Source: Dimargaris cristalligena
Lineage: Eukaryota; Kickxellomycota; Dimargaritomycetes; Dimargaritales; Dimargaritaceae
Assembly: GCA_027576995.1 (NCBI GenBank)
Contig: JANBQC010000715.1
Coordinates: 1 to 12,990 of the forward strand
Direction: 5' to 3'
DNA: 12,990 nt
The notes beneath the pieces are model-generated. The model was given only the letters and a program-made list of their open reading frames with translations, had not been told where the DNA came from and searched no databases. The position numbers and the translations under genes were made by a program. Below are positions 1 to 9,700 of the stretch, in pieces (position 1 is the stretch's first letter; each line of letters starts with the position of its first letter).

Positions 1-773
1 TCTACATCACCGCTTTAGTTCTTTCACTTATTTCCTTATTTTTACCTATTATTTTCTTATACTTTGAATAAACCTTCGTCTTAACACCAACATTGACGTT
101 GAACGAAGTGAGGTCCTCTCTAAACCCTTATATCGTTACACCCCGCAACGTAGGGCCATGGAACCGAAGAATGAATTAAACCGCATTAGTTTGCATCACC
201 TATGCGGCACCCACATGGTGTCTGGAGGAAGAATTATAATATTAACATGGACGTAACAACGCCTACAGAGTGCCAAATCAATGTCCGCTCCAAACGTGGT
301 ATGTGGGGCACTTTAGGTGATGGGGGTGAGAAACGAGGAACTTTGTGAGCAAGGGTTGGATTAGTTTGAAGATGTAATGTTACGGAATGAAGTGATCCAG
401 AAACTGCTAAGGTGTAAACCGGCCTCGAATCGACGATTTCATAACCAATATCTTCAAAATAAAACCGACTATGGTAAAACCAAGGCTTAGCTATATGGCA
501 CCAGTTTGCCTGGTTACCAGTCCAGGTTTTTATTGTGATTATTTCATATGTTGTCGACCAGGAGTAATTGTAGAGGAGAATGGGAAGTAACAAAAATACG
601 AATAATGATGCGGAGTAATCTAATCGGCGGAACTGGTGAAAAACCCGGACTACAACACAGGTACTAGAATATAAGGACCGAAAAACAGTGGGTGGTGGTG
701 GGTTTAATACCAATTTAATCCAGAAATGAAGTGGATTAGATGTAGATTCATCGAGTTGGGCTCTGTACGTTTA
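1..773. other. 3' flank of the M3 peptidase gene; no supported gene
   Basis: This stretch lies downstream of the minus-strand peptidase gene and shows no reading frame with an ATG, coding-like codon use or recognisable motifs. On the minus strand an AATAAA motif lies at 529-534, about 240 bases after the peptidase stop, and another overlaps the stop itself at 770-775. Either could direct 3'-end formation of that transcript. The longest open frame (minus, 234-713) begins with TTG, lacks an ATG until its last few codons and is not accepted as a gene. Confidence 0.5.
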
Positions 774-2789
774 TTAATTCAAGCCCAGGGACTTGAGGAA
801 GGGGTCAATCTTGGGTTCACGACCCAGGAAGGCCTTGAGGTGTTCCATACCATCGCGGCTGCCACCGGGTTTGAGAATCTCGATCCGGTAATCGTGACCC
901 GTCTTGGGGTTCATCACCCCCTCCTTCTTGAAGCGCGAGTAGAACATGTCGGCCGAGAACACCTGTGACCACATGTAGCCGTAATAGCCGGCGTCGTAGC
1001 CACCCATGATGTGGCCGAACCCGGCGGCGGGCCAAGTCTCGGCACTGGAGTCGACGTCTCTGATCAGGGTCACGTCCTCCCGCATGCTGCGCCACAGGGC
1101 CACGGAATCGACCTTACCGCCGGCCTGGGTGTGGACACTCAGGTCAAAGAGGCTGAAGAAAATCTGGCGGAGGTTGAAAAGGCCGGCGCAGACGTTCTTG
1201 GACTTGGTTAGGCGATTGAGCAAGTCGTCGGGAATAGGGGCGCCGGTTTCGTAGTGGCCGGAGAAGCCGCGGAGCACCTCGGGTTCCCAGCACCAGTTTT
1301 CGAGCATCTGGGAGGGGGCCTCCACAAAATCGTTTTCGGTACTGGTACCGTGGAAGCGAGACCACTTGGTTTGACTGCACAGGCCGTGCATGACGTGGCC
1401 CAGTTCGTGGAAATAGGTGGTGACCTCGTCGTGCTTGAGTAGCGACGGGGCATTAGGGGTTGGCTTGGAGAAATTGGCCACCATAGCGGCAACGGGGGTG
1501 CTGTAGCTACCATCGGCCAACAGAGAGCCGGAGCGGATGGGGAAGCAGGCAGCGTGGTTATACTTGCCCTTACGGGGGAACAGATCCAGATAGAAGTGGC
1601 CAATAAAATCGTTGGTCTTGCTGTCCCAAACTTCAAACACGCGCACTTCACTATGCCAAATAGGCGCATCCTTGGTTTCGACGAACCTAAGTCCCAGGAC
1701 GGTTTGGTAAATGTCCAGCATACCGTTGGTGACATTTTCCATGGAGAAGTACTGCTTCACCGCCTCGTCATCGACATTATATTCACGCTCCTTGACCTGG
1801 TTCATATAGAACCGGTAGTCCCAGGAGTAGATGGCGCCATCCCCAGGGGCTTCGCCCAGGTCCTGCTTAGTCTCGCGCTGGTAGTTCTTGAAGGTTTCAA
1901 TCTCCGACTTGCCCAAGGGCAGGAGACGCTGGCGCATATCGGACAGGAAATCGCCCACTTTTTCGGGAGTCTTGGCCATCTTCTCCTCCAGCACGAAGGC
2001 GGCGTGGTTGGGGTAACCCAGCAACTGCGCGGCCTGGTGGCGGAGTTGAATAGCTTCCTCCAGGAGGGCGATGTTCTCCTTGCAGCGGGTATCGTAGGCA
2101 ATGTTAAGCTTCTTGCGGGTTTCTTCGCGCTTGGCCAGGGTCAGAACGGGGAAGAGGTCGGGGTACTTGGTAGTGACCACGTAGACGGTTTCGCCGTCCA
2201 CTTCCTTGGTCTCCAGACCCTCCAAAAAGTCGTCGGGCATGCCCAGCAGTTCGTCTCGGGTGAAGGTACGGTCCACATCGGCTTCGTTCAAGTTACGGGA
2301 GAATAAGATGGACAGCTCGGCGAGGCGCTTGCGGATAGTCTTGAGTTCCTCCAACTGGGGCTTGGGCAGGGCCAAACCGTCGCGGCGGTAGTCCCGGTGG
2401 ATCTTTTCCAGCAAACGGCGGTCCTCAGGAGCCAGCGCGGCGCGATCGGTTTTCTTAAACACCACGTCAACGACCTTGAAGACATCTTCGCGCATGCCAC
2501 ACTCAATCTCGAACTCCTGGAGGGTCTGCTCGGCAGCGGTACTGGCATCGCGAAGGGCCACGTCGGAACTGACGTGTTGGAAGAACGTCACCACACCCAA
2601 AGTAGTCGAAGTGTCATTTTCGTCCTGGCCGAGAGGAACGATAACTGAGTCAAAAGTGGCGTCAGAATCGGATAGGGCGGCGATGCGGTCCAACAGCTGC
2701 TTCTTGCTAGCAACGTAGGCTTTGGTTTCCGAGTCAATTTGCTCAGGAGTGTAGTTCCAGTTGAGAGCAGAGCGGCCATCGGTGGGCAT
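774..2789 (-). CDS. PRD1: M3A zinc oligopeptidase (thimet oligopeptidase / saccharolysin type)
   Basis: A complete 671-residue zinc endopeptidase, expected to cut short cytosolic peptides left by proteasomal and other proteolysis. The zinc motif HELGH lies at residues 461-465 (ligands His461 and His465, general base Glu462). The third ligand is Glu490 in DFVEAPSQMLENW, 29 residues after the first His exactly as in neurolysin. The glycine/tyrosine substrate loop carries His593, Tyr598, Tyr602 and Tyr605, which align with neurolysin His601, Tyr606, Tyr610 and Tyr613. The family-typical LLGYPNHA is at 256-263. The N-terminal 200 or so residues form the expected helical domain and the catalytic domain runs to near the end. 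The length fits the family (roughly 680-710). No mitochondrial presequence is apparent, so the cytosolic Prd1 type is favoured over Oct1. The start has A at -3 (TAACCATG). There are no introns, third positions are strongly G/C, and the stop is doubled (TAA TAA). Identification is firm; the yeast symbol is by family analogy. Confidence 0.97.
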   Translation of the reverse strand: MPTDGRSALNWNYTPEQIDSETKAYVASKKQLLDRIAALSDSDATFDSVIVPLGQDENDTSTTLGVVTFFQHVSSDVALRDASTAAEQTLQEFEIECGMREDVFKVVDVVFKKTDRAALAPEDRRLLEKIHRDYRRDGLALPKPQLEELKTIRKRLAELSILFSRNLNEADVDRTFTRDELLGMPDDFLEGLETKEVDGETVYVVTTKYPDLFPVLTLAKREETRKKLNIAYDTRCKENIALLEEAIQLRHQAAQLLGYPNHAAFVLEEKMAKTPEKVGDFLSDMRQRLLPLGKSEIETFKNYQRETKQDLGEAPGDGAIYSWDYRFYMNQVKEREYNVDDEAVKQYFSMENVTNGMLDIYQTVLGLRFVETKDAPIWHSEVRVFEVWDSKTNDFIGHFYLDLFPRKGKYNHAACFPIRSGSLLADGSYSTPVAAMVANFSKPTPNAPSLLKHDEVTTYFHELGHVMHGLCSQTKWSRFHGTSTENDFVEAPSQMLENWCWEPEVLRGFSGHYETGAPIPDDLLNRLTKSKNVCAGLFNLRQIFFSLFDLSVHTQAGGKVDSVALWRSMREDVTLIRDVDSSAETWPAAGFGHIMGGYDAGYYGYMWSQVFSADMFYSRFKKEGVMNPKTGHDYRIEILKPGGSRDGMEHLKAFLGREPKIDPFLKSLGLN

Positions 2790-2895
2790 GGTTACTGAAC
2801 TGGTGGAAGGGGATGTTGAAGGGGGGGAGGGAGATGGACACTTGGAAGGAGCAAGCTGAAATAATGACTCCGATAAAAGTGGATATATAGAAACA
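2790..2895 (-). promoter_or_regulatory. Promoter and pyrimidine-rich leader of the M3 peptidase gene
   Basis: Read on the minus strand, a TATATA element at 2884-2889 lies 95 bases before the ATG. A strongly pyrimidine-rich stretch follows it (complement of the G/A-rich 2815-2860). A TATA box followed by a CT-rich leader is common in well-expressed fungal housekeeping genes and agrees with the gene's biased codon use. The transcription start is inferred to lie between them. The longer open frame covering this area (minus, 2792-3211) is out of frame with the peptidase and is not taken as coding. Confidence 0.45.
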
Positions 2896-3823
2896 GAGCA
2901 GAGTGTAGGGTAAGATAAGGTATGAGGTAGTCTCTGGAGTTGGAAGGGTTGAATAAGTAGGGTGGAACGAAGACAGTGGATGACGACAAAGGGTGAGTGT
3001 ATGTATCTATATTACATATATATTGATATATAAGTATTTCTGGAATAGAGTATATGGTACACCAATCAATGGATGTATGCGCATAACTAACGACACCGGT
3101 ATGGAACGTCTCAATTAGACTGCGGGGAGCGGCATCGATTAACCAGGTCCAGCAGCAGTCCCCTGCTACCCTCATGTTGAGCATACCCCACAGTGTGTAA
3201 AAGAGTTTCAAGGATCATATGGGTAAGATCACCCTCCGCATGTATCACGTCGAAAAATGGTGGTGAATTACATTTCTAACAACGCTTATAATAGGGGTTC
3301 CCCGTATCACCTGGACATCCCAGGAATTAGACCTACCCGCTCCCTGACTCCTGTAGAATAATCTAGCCTTCGGAACTGACACATGAATTATTGCATAAGT
3401 GTAATATTGAATGGCGAATGCAGCTCCATGGCAACCCGCCTCGTTGCCATAATGCATCTATAGGGGTCTACCAAACAATAGAATGTTTGGTCGTTAGCCC
3501 GAGAGCCGAAGCACATATTTGTGGTTATAAAAGGGGTGATCAAACGCCAAGAATGAAGAATAGAAAATTGGGTGCCGCATAGGGCGAGTAAAGGACTATG
3601 CAAATACTCTGAAGGACTGTATTTGCTCATCATTATCCTGTTGGTTTAGGGGCTCCTCAGTTGTGGGTTAGAGTACTACCCGGAGCAAGAATGGCGTCCA
3701 GGGTTAGGGGCCGGAGTGGGGTGGGGTAAGGGAATGTTCGTCGACCTTATAGAGCTACCTAGTCTGATCTGGTGCAATTTAGTATACCATAGTTAACTAA
3801 GTAGGGAATAGTTAAGCAGATTT

Positions 3824-3866
3824 CCCTTTGTAAATCACTTCCGCCCAGGTGAAAATTCACAAAGGG
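3824..3866. repeat. Two-stage stem-loop
   Basis: Outer arms CCCTTTGT (3824-3831) and ACAAAGGG (3859-3866) pair perfectly over 8 bp. Inside them TCACTT and AGGTGA can form a second 6-bp stem with one G-T pair, capped by a 6-base loop. The two stems are separated by an asymmetric internal loop of 3 and 6 bases. An isolated 8-bp inverted repeat is expected by chance a few times in DNA of this length; the nested second stem makes this one more notable. Confidence 0.5.
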
Positions 3867-4246
3867 CCGCCATTCGATTCTCATGTAGGTTCAAGTATTA
3901 TTTGGAAAGGGTAGTGGAGTCACAGAAGTCGGTTGTTTGAATGTGCTTGGCACATACGCACACCACGCAGGTAGTGGTGGGAGTAAATGCCTTAGTATGG
4001 ACTAGCTCTACCATTTGTGCTTTTATGGCAACTTCCAAGGCCCGTTATGTATATATCAAGGTTCACTGTAGATAAAAGTAGGTAGTGGGAATCCTTCCCT
4101 CAAAAATTGAATTTATACCAGTACTGTTGAGGGGTCTAACCAAACTATGGCCACCTAATTTCCAAATATCTCCGCACATTGGGTTTCCAATCTCATACTA
4201 TACAGTTGAAGTCGACGTGGAATCACTCCCCAGCAGGCAGTTTGTC

Positions 4247-4294
4247 CGGATGTTAGATTATATCAATAAATACATTATTAGTATTTATCATCCG
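4247..4294. repeat. Two-stage stem-loop with a large bulge
   Basis: CGGATG (4247-4252) pairs with CATCCG (4289-4294), and ATAAATAC (4266-4273) with GTATTTAT (4281-4288) around a 7-base loop. The right arms are contiguous while the left arms are separated by a 13-base bulge, giving 14 paired bases. No gene lies next to it, so a role in transcription termination cannot be argued. Confidence 0.4.
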
Positions 4295-4475
4295 AATATA
4301 TTAGCGTACCCCCCCCACCTTCTAGGGGTTTGGCATTGTGTTGCATAGGCATGGTGGTGCTTTGATATATTTACCCTATTGGTCTATTATGCTAGCTTAA
4401 TTGTCATGGTGGGGTAGGAGCATCTTTATTCCGCAATACGCTGCAGTCGCCGTTGACTAATATGTTCATGCCGGG

Positions 4476-4506
4476 GTGGATCACTATAGCTCCAATAGTG
4501 TATCAC
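4476..4506. repeat. Stem-loop with single-base bulges
   Basis: GTG-AT-CACTAT on the left pairs with ATAGTG-AT-CAC on the right. There is one unpaired base in each arm and a 7-base loop (4487-4493), giving 11 base pairs. It lies in gene-free DNA and is recorded as structure only. Confidence 0.4.
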
Positions 4507-4803
4507 TCAGGGGAGCGGAAGTGACGTCGATATTCGGGGCAGTTAATGGGGCTCTTCTAATTGCGACGTAGGATGGCAGGTGTTCCATTTCTACGGGTCA
4601 CAAGAGCGGTACATAAAGCTTTCCTATACTTCACCTATATTCCAAAGAACATTACCACTGAATTAGAAACCAATGTTCTGACACTGCCGAATTAACAAAC
4701 CCTCGCTTCGGCATTTGGTAATGGATTTATTGAGCTCAACCAGACCAAGTTCTAATGGAATCCCCGATCAGCTCCTTTCCATCGACTGCGCTGGGCGGCT
4801 CTC

Positions 4804-4846
4804 AGGGGCAACCGGTGCCTCACTATGCGGGATTCATGTTGCCCCT
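4804..4846. repeat. 9-bp perfect inverted repeat
   Basis: AGGGGCAAC (4804-4812) and GTTGCCCCT (4838-4846) are exact reverse complements around a 25-base spacer. The GC-rich arms would form a stable hairpin in single-stranded DNA or RNA. No adjacent gene explains it. Confidence 0.4.
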
Positions 4847-5304
4847 TCGGACAAGATCGAATGGTATCTTACTATCTGCTCCTAAGTCGGTTTACCGATT
4901 GGTGGCCAGTTGGTATTTCCCGTGATTCAGCAATTGCTATCCTCATTTACCTAATAGAAAGATAGGACTGTATCTAACCATACAGTAGTGGGTCCATCAG
5001 ACTATTTGCGACCTAGTCTCAATGTATAATGGTTATATCTAGGCTTGAACAGGAAGTTACCAGATTTGGGAACCCGGATTGACTGGCCGCGATTAGGCCT
5101 TACGGTGGTGGCTTAATGTTATTCACCCATAATTGGGTCAGCAATTTCTTTAATTCCAAAGGTGTACGACGTATTAGTCATTTTTAAGAAATGCCAAGAG
5201 ATAAAGTGCACCCCTTCATATCTCGACGGGGAAAACGCATTCCCATACTATTATAAACCTTTGAACCATATGGGCAAGCTACCCGCTGCATCAATTTGAT
5301 CCGA

Positions 5305-5347
5305 CAGTAGTCTTATTTTTATGACAAGCCCGAGGAAAAAACTACTG
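5305..5347. repeat. Stem-loop with a 4-base bulge
   Basis: CAGTAGT (5305-5311) pairs with ACTACTG (5341-5347). After a 4-base left bulge, TTTTT pairs with AAAAA around a 15-base loop, giving 12 base pairs. It has the same general layout (two stems joined through a small bulge) as other hairpins in the window. Confidence 0.4.
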
Positions 5348-5612
5348 GATTACTTTACTATGGTCGCCTTGAGTCAGCCAAGTAGGCCTGGTACAGGTGC
5401 TGCCCAATCACTTGTACATTACAGTACCGGTAATCTATTCTTCCCCCCTGATTAAATGGCTCAGTAACAAGTAGCAATTGGGGCGCATCCGCTCCTAGTC
5501 GTTCAGTTCCTGGCGGCGGGGCTGACCCCCCCCCTGACCATCGATACTGTTCGGGGGCAGTCATTAAGTGAAATAGGACTGAGCAGCCTGCAAGCGGGCC
5601 AAACTGGTCAAT

Positions 5613-5692
5613 TCCCCTTTCTCTCTCTGTCACACTTTCTCTCTCTCTCCTCTGTCTCCTTGCGTCTCCATTCCTCGCTCTTGTTCGTCAAG
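5613..5692 (+). repeat. CT-rich microsatellite-like tract
   Basis: About 80 bases are almost entirely C and T on the plus strand, with repeated CTCTCT units at 5621-5628 and 5638-5648. In fungal genomes such tracts occur as simple repeats and as promoter or leader elements on the coding strand. This one lies about 1 kb before the plus-strand gene and is oriented like a pyrimidine-rich leader for it, but that link is inferred. Confidence 0.6.
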
Positions 5693-6753
5693 AACTGAAG
5701 CCGTTCAACCAACCTCTGGACTGAATACGTCAGTTAGGAGGGGACCAGTCACTGGAAGTCACCGTTGGCTCTGGCCAACTAAAACTAATCCGCCCGCTTC
5801 GCATTACTCACTAAGCTTACCAGTGTCTCATTCAGCCCAATAGCCAGTGTTGAATTGGCTTAATCAACCAAGTGGATGGGGGAACTTAGCGACTCATCGG
5901 TGATTGTATTCTTGGCTATTTATTAAACCGAACCGTCGGATTGTCCCATGGGTGTCCCTTAGTGAACACCTGCTCTATTTTAGTGCAGAATACGGGGCCA
6001 GTCTAGAGATTACGGTAAGTCGAAAGGGGGGTGCGAGTCGTCTCCAATGGCTGAACGAACGAGAGGGAAGACTAGGGGGAGGGATTGGGGCTTGCATCAG
6101 GCCAGTCAGCCAGGTTTCCTTAGCCAGTAAATAAAAAGGCATGTAAAGTACTCTTTGCTTGCACACCTGATAGTCACTTTATGCCAGTTTGTTATTCGAT
6201 TTACCCCGCCACGCTGGGGATCGACTTAATTTCTTTTAATGTTCATATTCCACTCGTGGTTCTAATACTCATGACCTTAGTTTTCACCTTTCCCACCACA
6301 CCTTCCCTTTTAATTCCTGTAGGATATTACCGACCGAACCGCCCTACTTAAGCCCTAATTTGACACGGCTTCTACCATACAGCTGGCTAACACATTGTAC
6401 ATTTACCCTATTTCAGTCGCGTTTTCTATCATTCATTAGTGAACGACTACTATCACGGCGCCGCAAAGAACTCCCACAAACGGCAATATATTTACGTATC
6501 GCCGCATTTTCCCAGACCAAATACTTTGATAGTATCTGCCAGCAGACATTTTTAATCGACATTTGTCGTCAAGTCCGACAACGTACTGCTAAATCACCTT
6601 CAGCCGGTTTAACCGTTATTGTATAGTCACTTTAATTCCCCAACTGCTTTACCGCATCACTACTTTATTTATATTTTCATTTAGCGTCAGTTGGTGCGCC
6701 CCCTAACTCTCCACACTTTTCGATACCACACCCATTCACACCCGCAGATCACC
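5693..6753 (+). promoter_or_regulatory. Upstream region of the 1,176-residue gene; possible leader intron donor
   Basis: No coding frame is supported here. A textbook fungal 5' splice site, ACG|GTAAGT, lies at 6012-6020. Pyrimidine-rich acceptor-like ends follow: one near 6312-6322 (CCTGTAG) and another at 6672-6683 (TTTTCATTTAG). A 5'-untranslated intron is therefore possible but unproven. A perfect 6-bp hairpin (GTTGGC/GCCAAC) sits at 5764-5779. Open frames at 5904-6134 and 6360-6626 have no codon bias or family features. Confidence 0.3.
6664..6677 (+). promoter_or_regulatory. TATA-like element before the 1,176-residue gene
   Basis: TTTATTTATATTTT lies about 77-90 bases before the ATG, a spacing close to that of the TATA element of the peptidase gene. 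The same stretch could instead be the pyrimidine-rich end of a leader intron, since TTTCATTTAG follows directly. Confidence 0.3.
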
Positions 6754-9700
6754 ATGAAGTTCCGTCACGATGAGGCGGATTTCTTACAGTCCAACTTTCG
6801 GTATCGCCGGTTTGCCACCTACATGGCCAATAATAAGGCCAAACGGGCTGCTGCTAAACTGACTCGTGATTTGGAGGCCAAGACCAACTCCTGCTCAGCC
6901 CAGCATCCCCCTGAAGAACCCATAACTATCACCTCACCTTCAGCCAACACGGGGGCTTATCAGGCCCGCCGACCACAGGCGCATGTGGGCCTTGGGTTGA
7001 AACCCCCGCGTCCCCCTCGGCCATCCGAGTGTACCTTTAGCTATATAAACCGTCCCCCTCAACCACCTGTGTCAGAGCAGCTCATGTCCGACCCCAACGA
7101 TCTCCTTGTCCACCATCATCATTATACTGTACTTTCCTCGGATTCCCGCTTAAAATTTAAGACGCCCCCCTCCCACTCCCCTCAAGTACAGCAGGTAGAC
7201 TATCTCTCTCTTCCACCCCCCAACTTTGATAACTATTTTTCTTCATCCCGATTTCCCTCTAGTGACTCGGAAAGTGAGCGACCGACCTACCAGCGTAAGT
7301 CTACCACTTCTCGGATCATCGAATATACCAAAATCCGGCTCAGTTTATTAAAAAGACCGCTCCGAAATTCAGCGCCCCCGGATAGTTCATCACCAACCGT
7401 TGCTGATCCACATTCAGCTGTTACGGAACCTGTCACACCGCACGTTAAGGCATCCCCGGTATCTCGTAGCCGACCACACACTTATCACGACAGCGATACC
7501 GGACGCATACGCCTTGTGCCCCCCATTCGTCGTTGGCTTTCTACTCGGCTTGGTCGGTCCCGTTCACCTAATCCTACGGAAGACGATTTACTAGACGCCA
7601 TCACCCGGGATAATACCCTGTATAACAGCCGTGCCTCCATAGTTCCCCAGTGGACAGCACCCTCGACTCCACCGCCGCCTTCCGGATCCGACCCGTTTAT
7701 TGCCTCGCCATCCGCTAAATCGGTAGAAGTCCGAATAGGCGGAACACCCCTTAAAGTACCGATAACCCAACTCTCCGGTCTTCCCACCGCGAGTCAAGTT
7801 CAATTAATCCATCGCCAGAACAATTGGTCCGACAGTGCCAGTGTCGTCAACCGTGATTCGGTGATTCACCACCCCCTGTCCGCCCGCCCGGTCCCGATTC
7901 ACGTCTCCGATACGGGTACAACCATCATCCACCGTCACGATTCTCTGCTGGACGCCGCCTCTCTCCCGGTCGAAATCCTGCACTTGGCCAACGGTTGGGA
8001 CTCCCCCCCACTACTACCTATTAAACTCTTACCCGCCAGATCCCAATCCGGTGGAATTACGCCCAAGCATCATCGGTCCCGGTCTGTCATGTTTAACGAA
8101 AAATCTATATCCTCCGGACGCCAGTCTGCTAACCATCCCATGGCTTCCCCCGTCTTTGGACCCTCCCGATCGGAGTTCGCTACCAGTGTGGTTGAGCGCT
8201 GTTCACCTTCCGGCACCCCGCCGGCCCACTCCCCCCCTAATCATGCGCCACCTACCCCCACCAGTCGCAGTCTTGAGTCCATCTTTAACCGCCCCACCCG
8301 TTATTTGACGACCCCCCGCTTCCAACTTCGTAGTTTTAGTCTTAGTGACTGTTCGTTGAATGAGAAGAAGAGTGCTTCGGAAGTAGTACCCTCCGGTAAA
8401 CGCAAGCTCGGTCTCGCAGAGAAGCTTGTCTTGCCCCGCAAATCCACCGTCAACTCCAGCGTCCGGCCCTGGCGTTTCCCTACCCCCCGCTCCTCCAAGC
8501 CTGTAAATGCCGAGGGCCATGAGAGAGCCACGGGCACTCTAAGTCGTAGCCGTTCGTTTGACGAAATGTTAGGTTTTCCGACCAAAACAGCCCTTCTTCG
8601 CTCGTCGGCATCCATGATAACAGTAGGTACTCGTCGCGCTACGCTGGACATGGGCACAACCCCGTCTGGTAGCTCCACCCACTCAACAGTCCCTTCCATT
8701 AGTCGTCAGCGTGCCTTGACCCTAAGTAACCAAATCAAGCGTATTAGTACGTTTGTAACGCGGCCTCGTCAGTGGATTTTAGGCCGCCGGGATAAGACCA
8801 TAGCAACCCAGTCTGACCCATTTGAGGAGGAGATGGAAGACTTCACGTCGTCGTCAGACGCCCAGTCAACGCAGTACTCATTACAGGGAAATAACGCATT
8901 GCGTCACCCTTATTCGTTTATGCAGCGGAAAACCAGTTATATACGACAATACCTCGATCAACCACCACAGCCACCTTCCGTAATTCCCGCCCAGCCAGGT
9001 GAGGGTGCTACTAGTGAACTCGAGGAAGATGTCCCGAGTCCCCGCTCCCGTTTTTTCAAATCAGCCATTATGAATACCCGGCGGAGTCGGGCACATGCCG
9101 AGGGGCAAACCGTTACTAAGGATCGTGGCCACTCTTTGTGTTTGCCTATGGGCAAGTTCCCCCGCTCCTCCGAGTCTACCTCAGATGGCTCTACCACCAA
9201 GATGCCCTCGAAATCCGATCAACGACACCGCGCCAAGTCCGCCCTGTCCACGCTCAATGTGCCCAAAGCGAGACTCCCACGGTGGTTAGATATTCGAGCA
9301 AGCTCCCCCCCGGCCGACAAATCCGCCCAACCCCTTCCGGAAGTTGAGATCCACTCCGACGGAATTTTTGAGGCAGATATTACTAGCCCGGTTCCATCTG
9401 TGGAAGGCATCGACTCCGCCTACCAATCAATTGACAACCTACTGGCTAACTATCCCCGGAGTTCCAGTTTTACTAGTAACCGCTACCTGCTGGGTTCATC
9501 AATGGATGGACAATCCGTTGCATCGACCACACAGCCGCAGAATATACGGTTTAGACGCCGTACTCGCGAAAAGTCGATCCCCCCCTGGCGTCCTATGGCT
9601 GTATTTCGCCACGATATCCCCGAAGCGTTGTCATCTGCCATGTCTGCATTGATTCCCTCGAATTCCCCAGCTACCGATTTACCGCCTCCCCCGAACCCAG

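Larger units (their letters stand above)
2896..5612. other. Gene-poor intergenic DNA with scattered stem-loops
   Basis: No open frame here exceeds about 90 codons, and none shows third-position bias or a recognisable motif. No tRNA T-loop or rRNA sequence was found. The stretch separates two divergently transcribed genes. Visible structure consists of stem-loops listed separately, C-runs near 4310 and 5527, and an AT-rich patch at 3010-3035. Some of this may be distal promoter DNA for the plus-strand gene or unannotated transcript, but nothing in the sequence shows that. Confidence 0.45.

Noticed and set aside
234..713. 159-codon minus-strand open frame with a hydrophobic stretch
   Set aside because: It starts with TTG, has no ATG until its last codons, shows no codon bias or family motif, and lies in the 3' flank of the peptidase gene.
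1554..2306. 250-codon plus-strand open frame
   Set aside because: It lies antisense inside the peptidase gene. The G/C-biased third positions of the real frame suppress stops on the other strand, so this is a shadow.
2792..3211. 139-codon minus-strand open frame before the peptidase start
   Set aside because: It overlaps the TATA and pyrimidine-rich leader, is out of frame with the peptidase, and has simple composition explained by the leader.
3690..3710. GGGTTAGGGG resembling telomere repeat
   Set aside because: It is a single imperfect copy in G-rich DNA with no tandem array.
6691..6753. TTG start giving 21 extra residues to the large protein
   Set aside because: Eukaryotic initiation favours the ATG at 6754, which has a good context; the extension also overlaps the likely leader.
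7485..8699. Several 85-132-codon antisense frames (for example 7485-7787 and 8301-8699)
   Set aside because: They are shadows of the low-complexity plus-strand gene, Arg/Gly/Val-rich as expected from reading Ser/Pro/Thr codons backwards.
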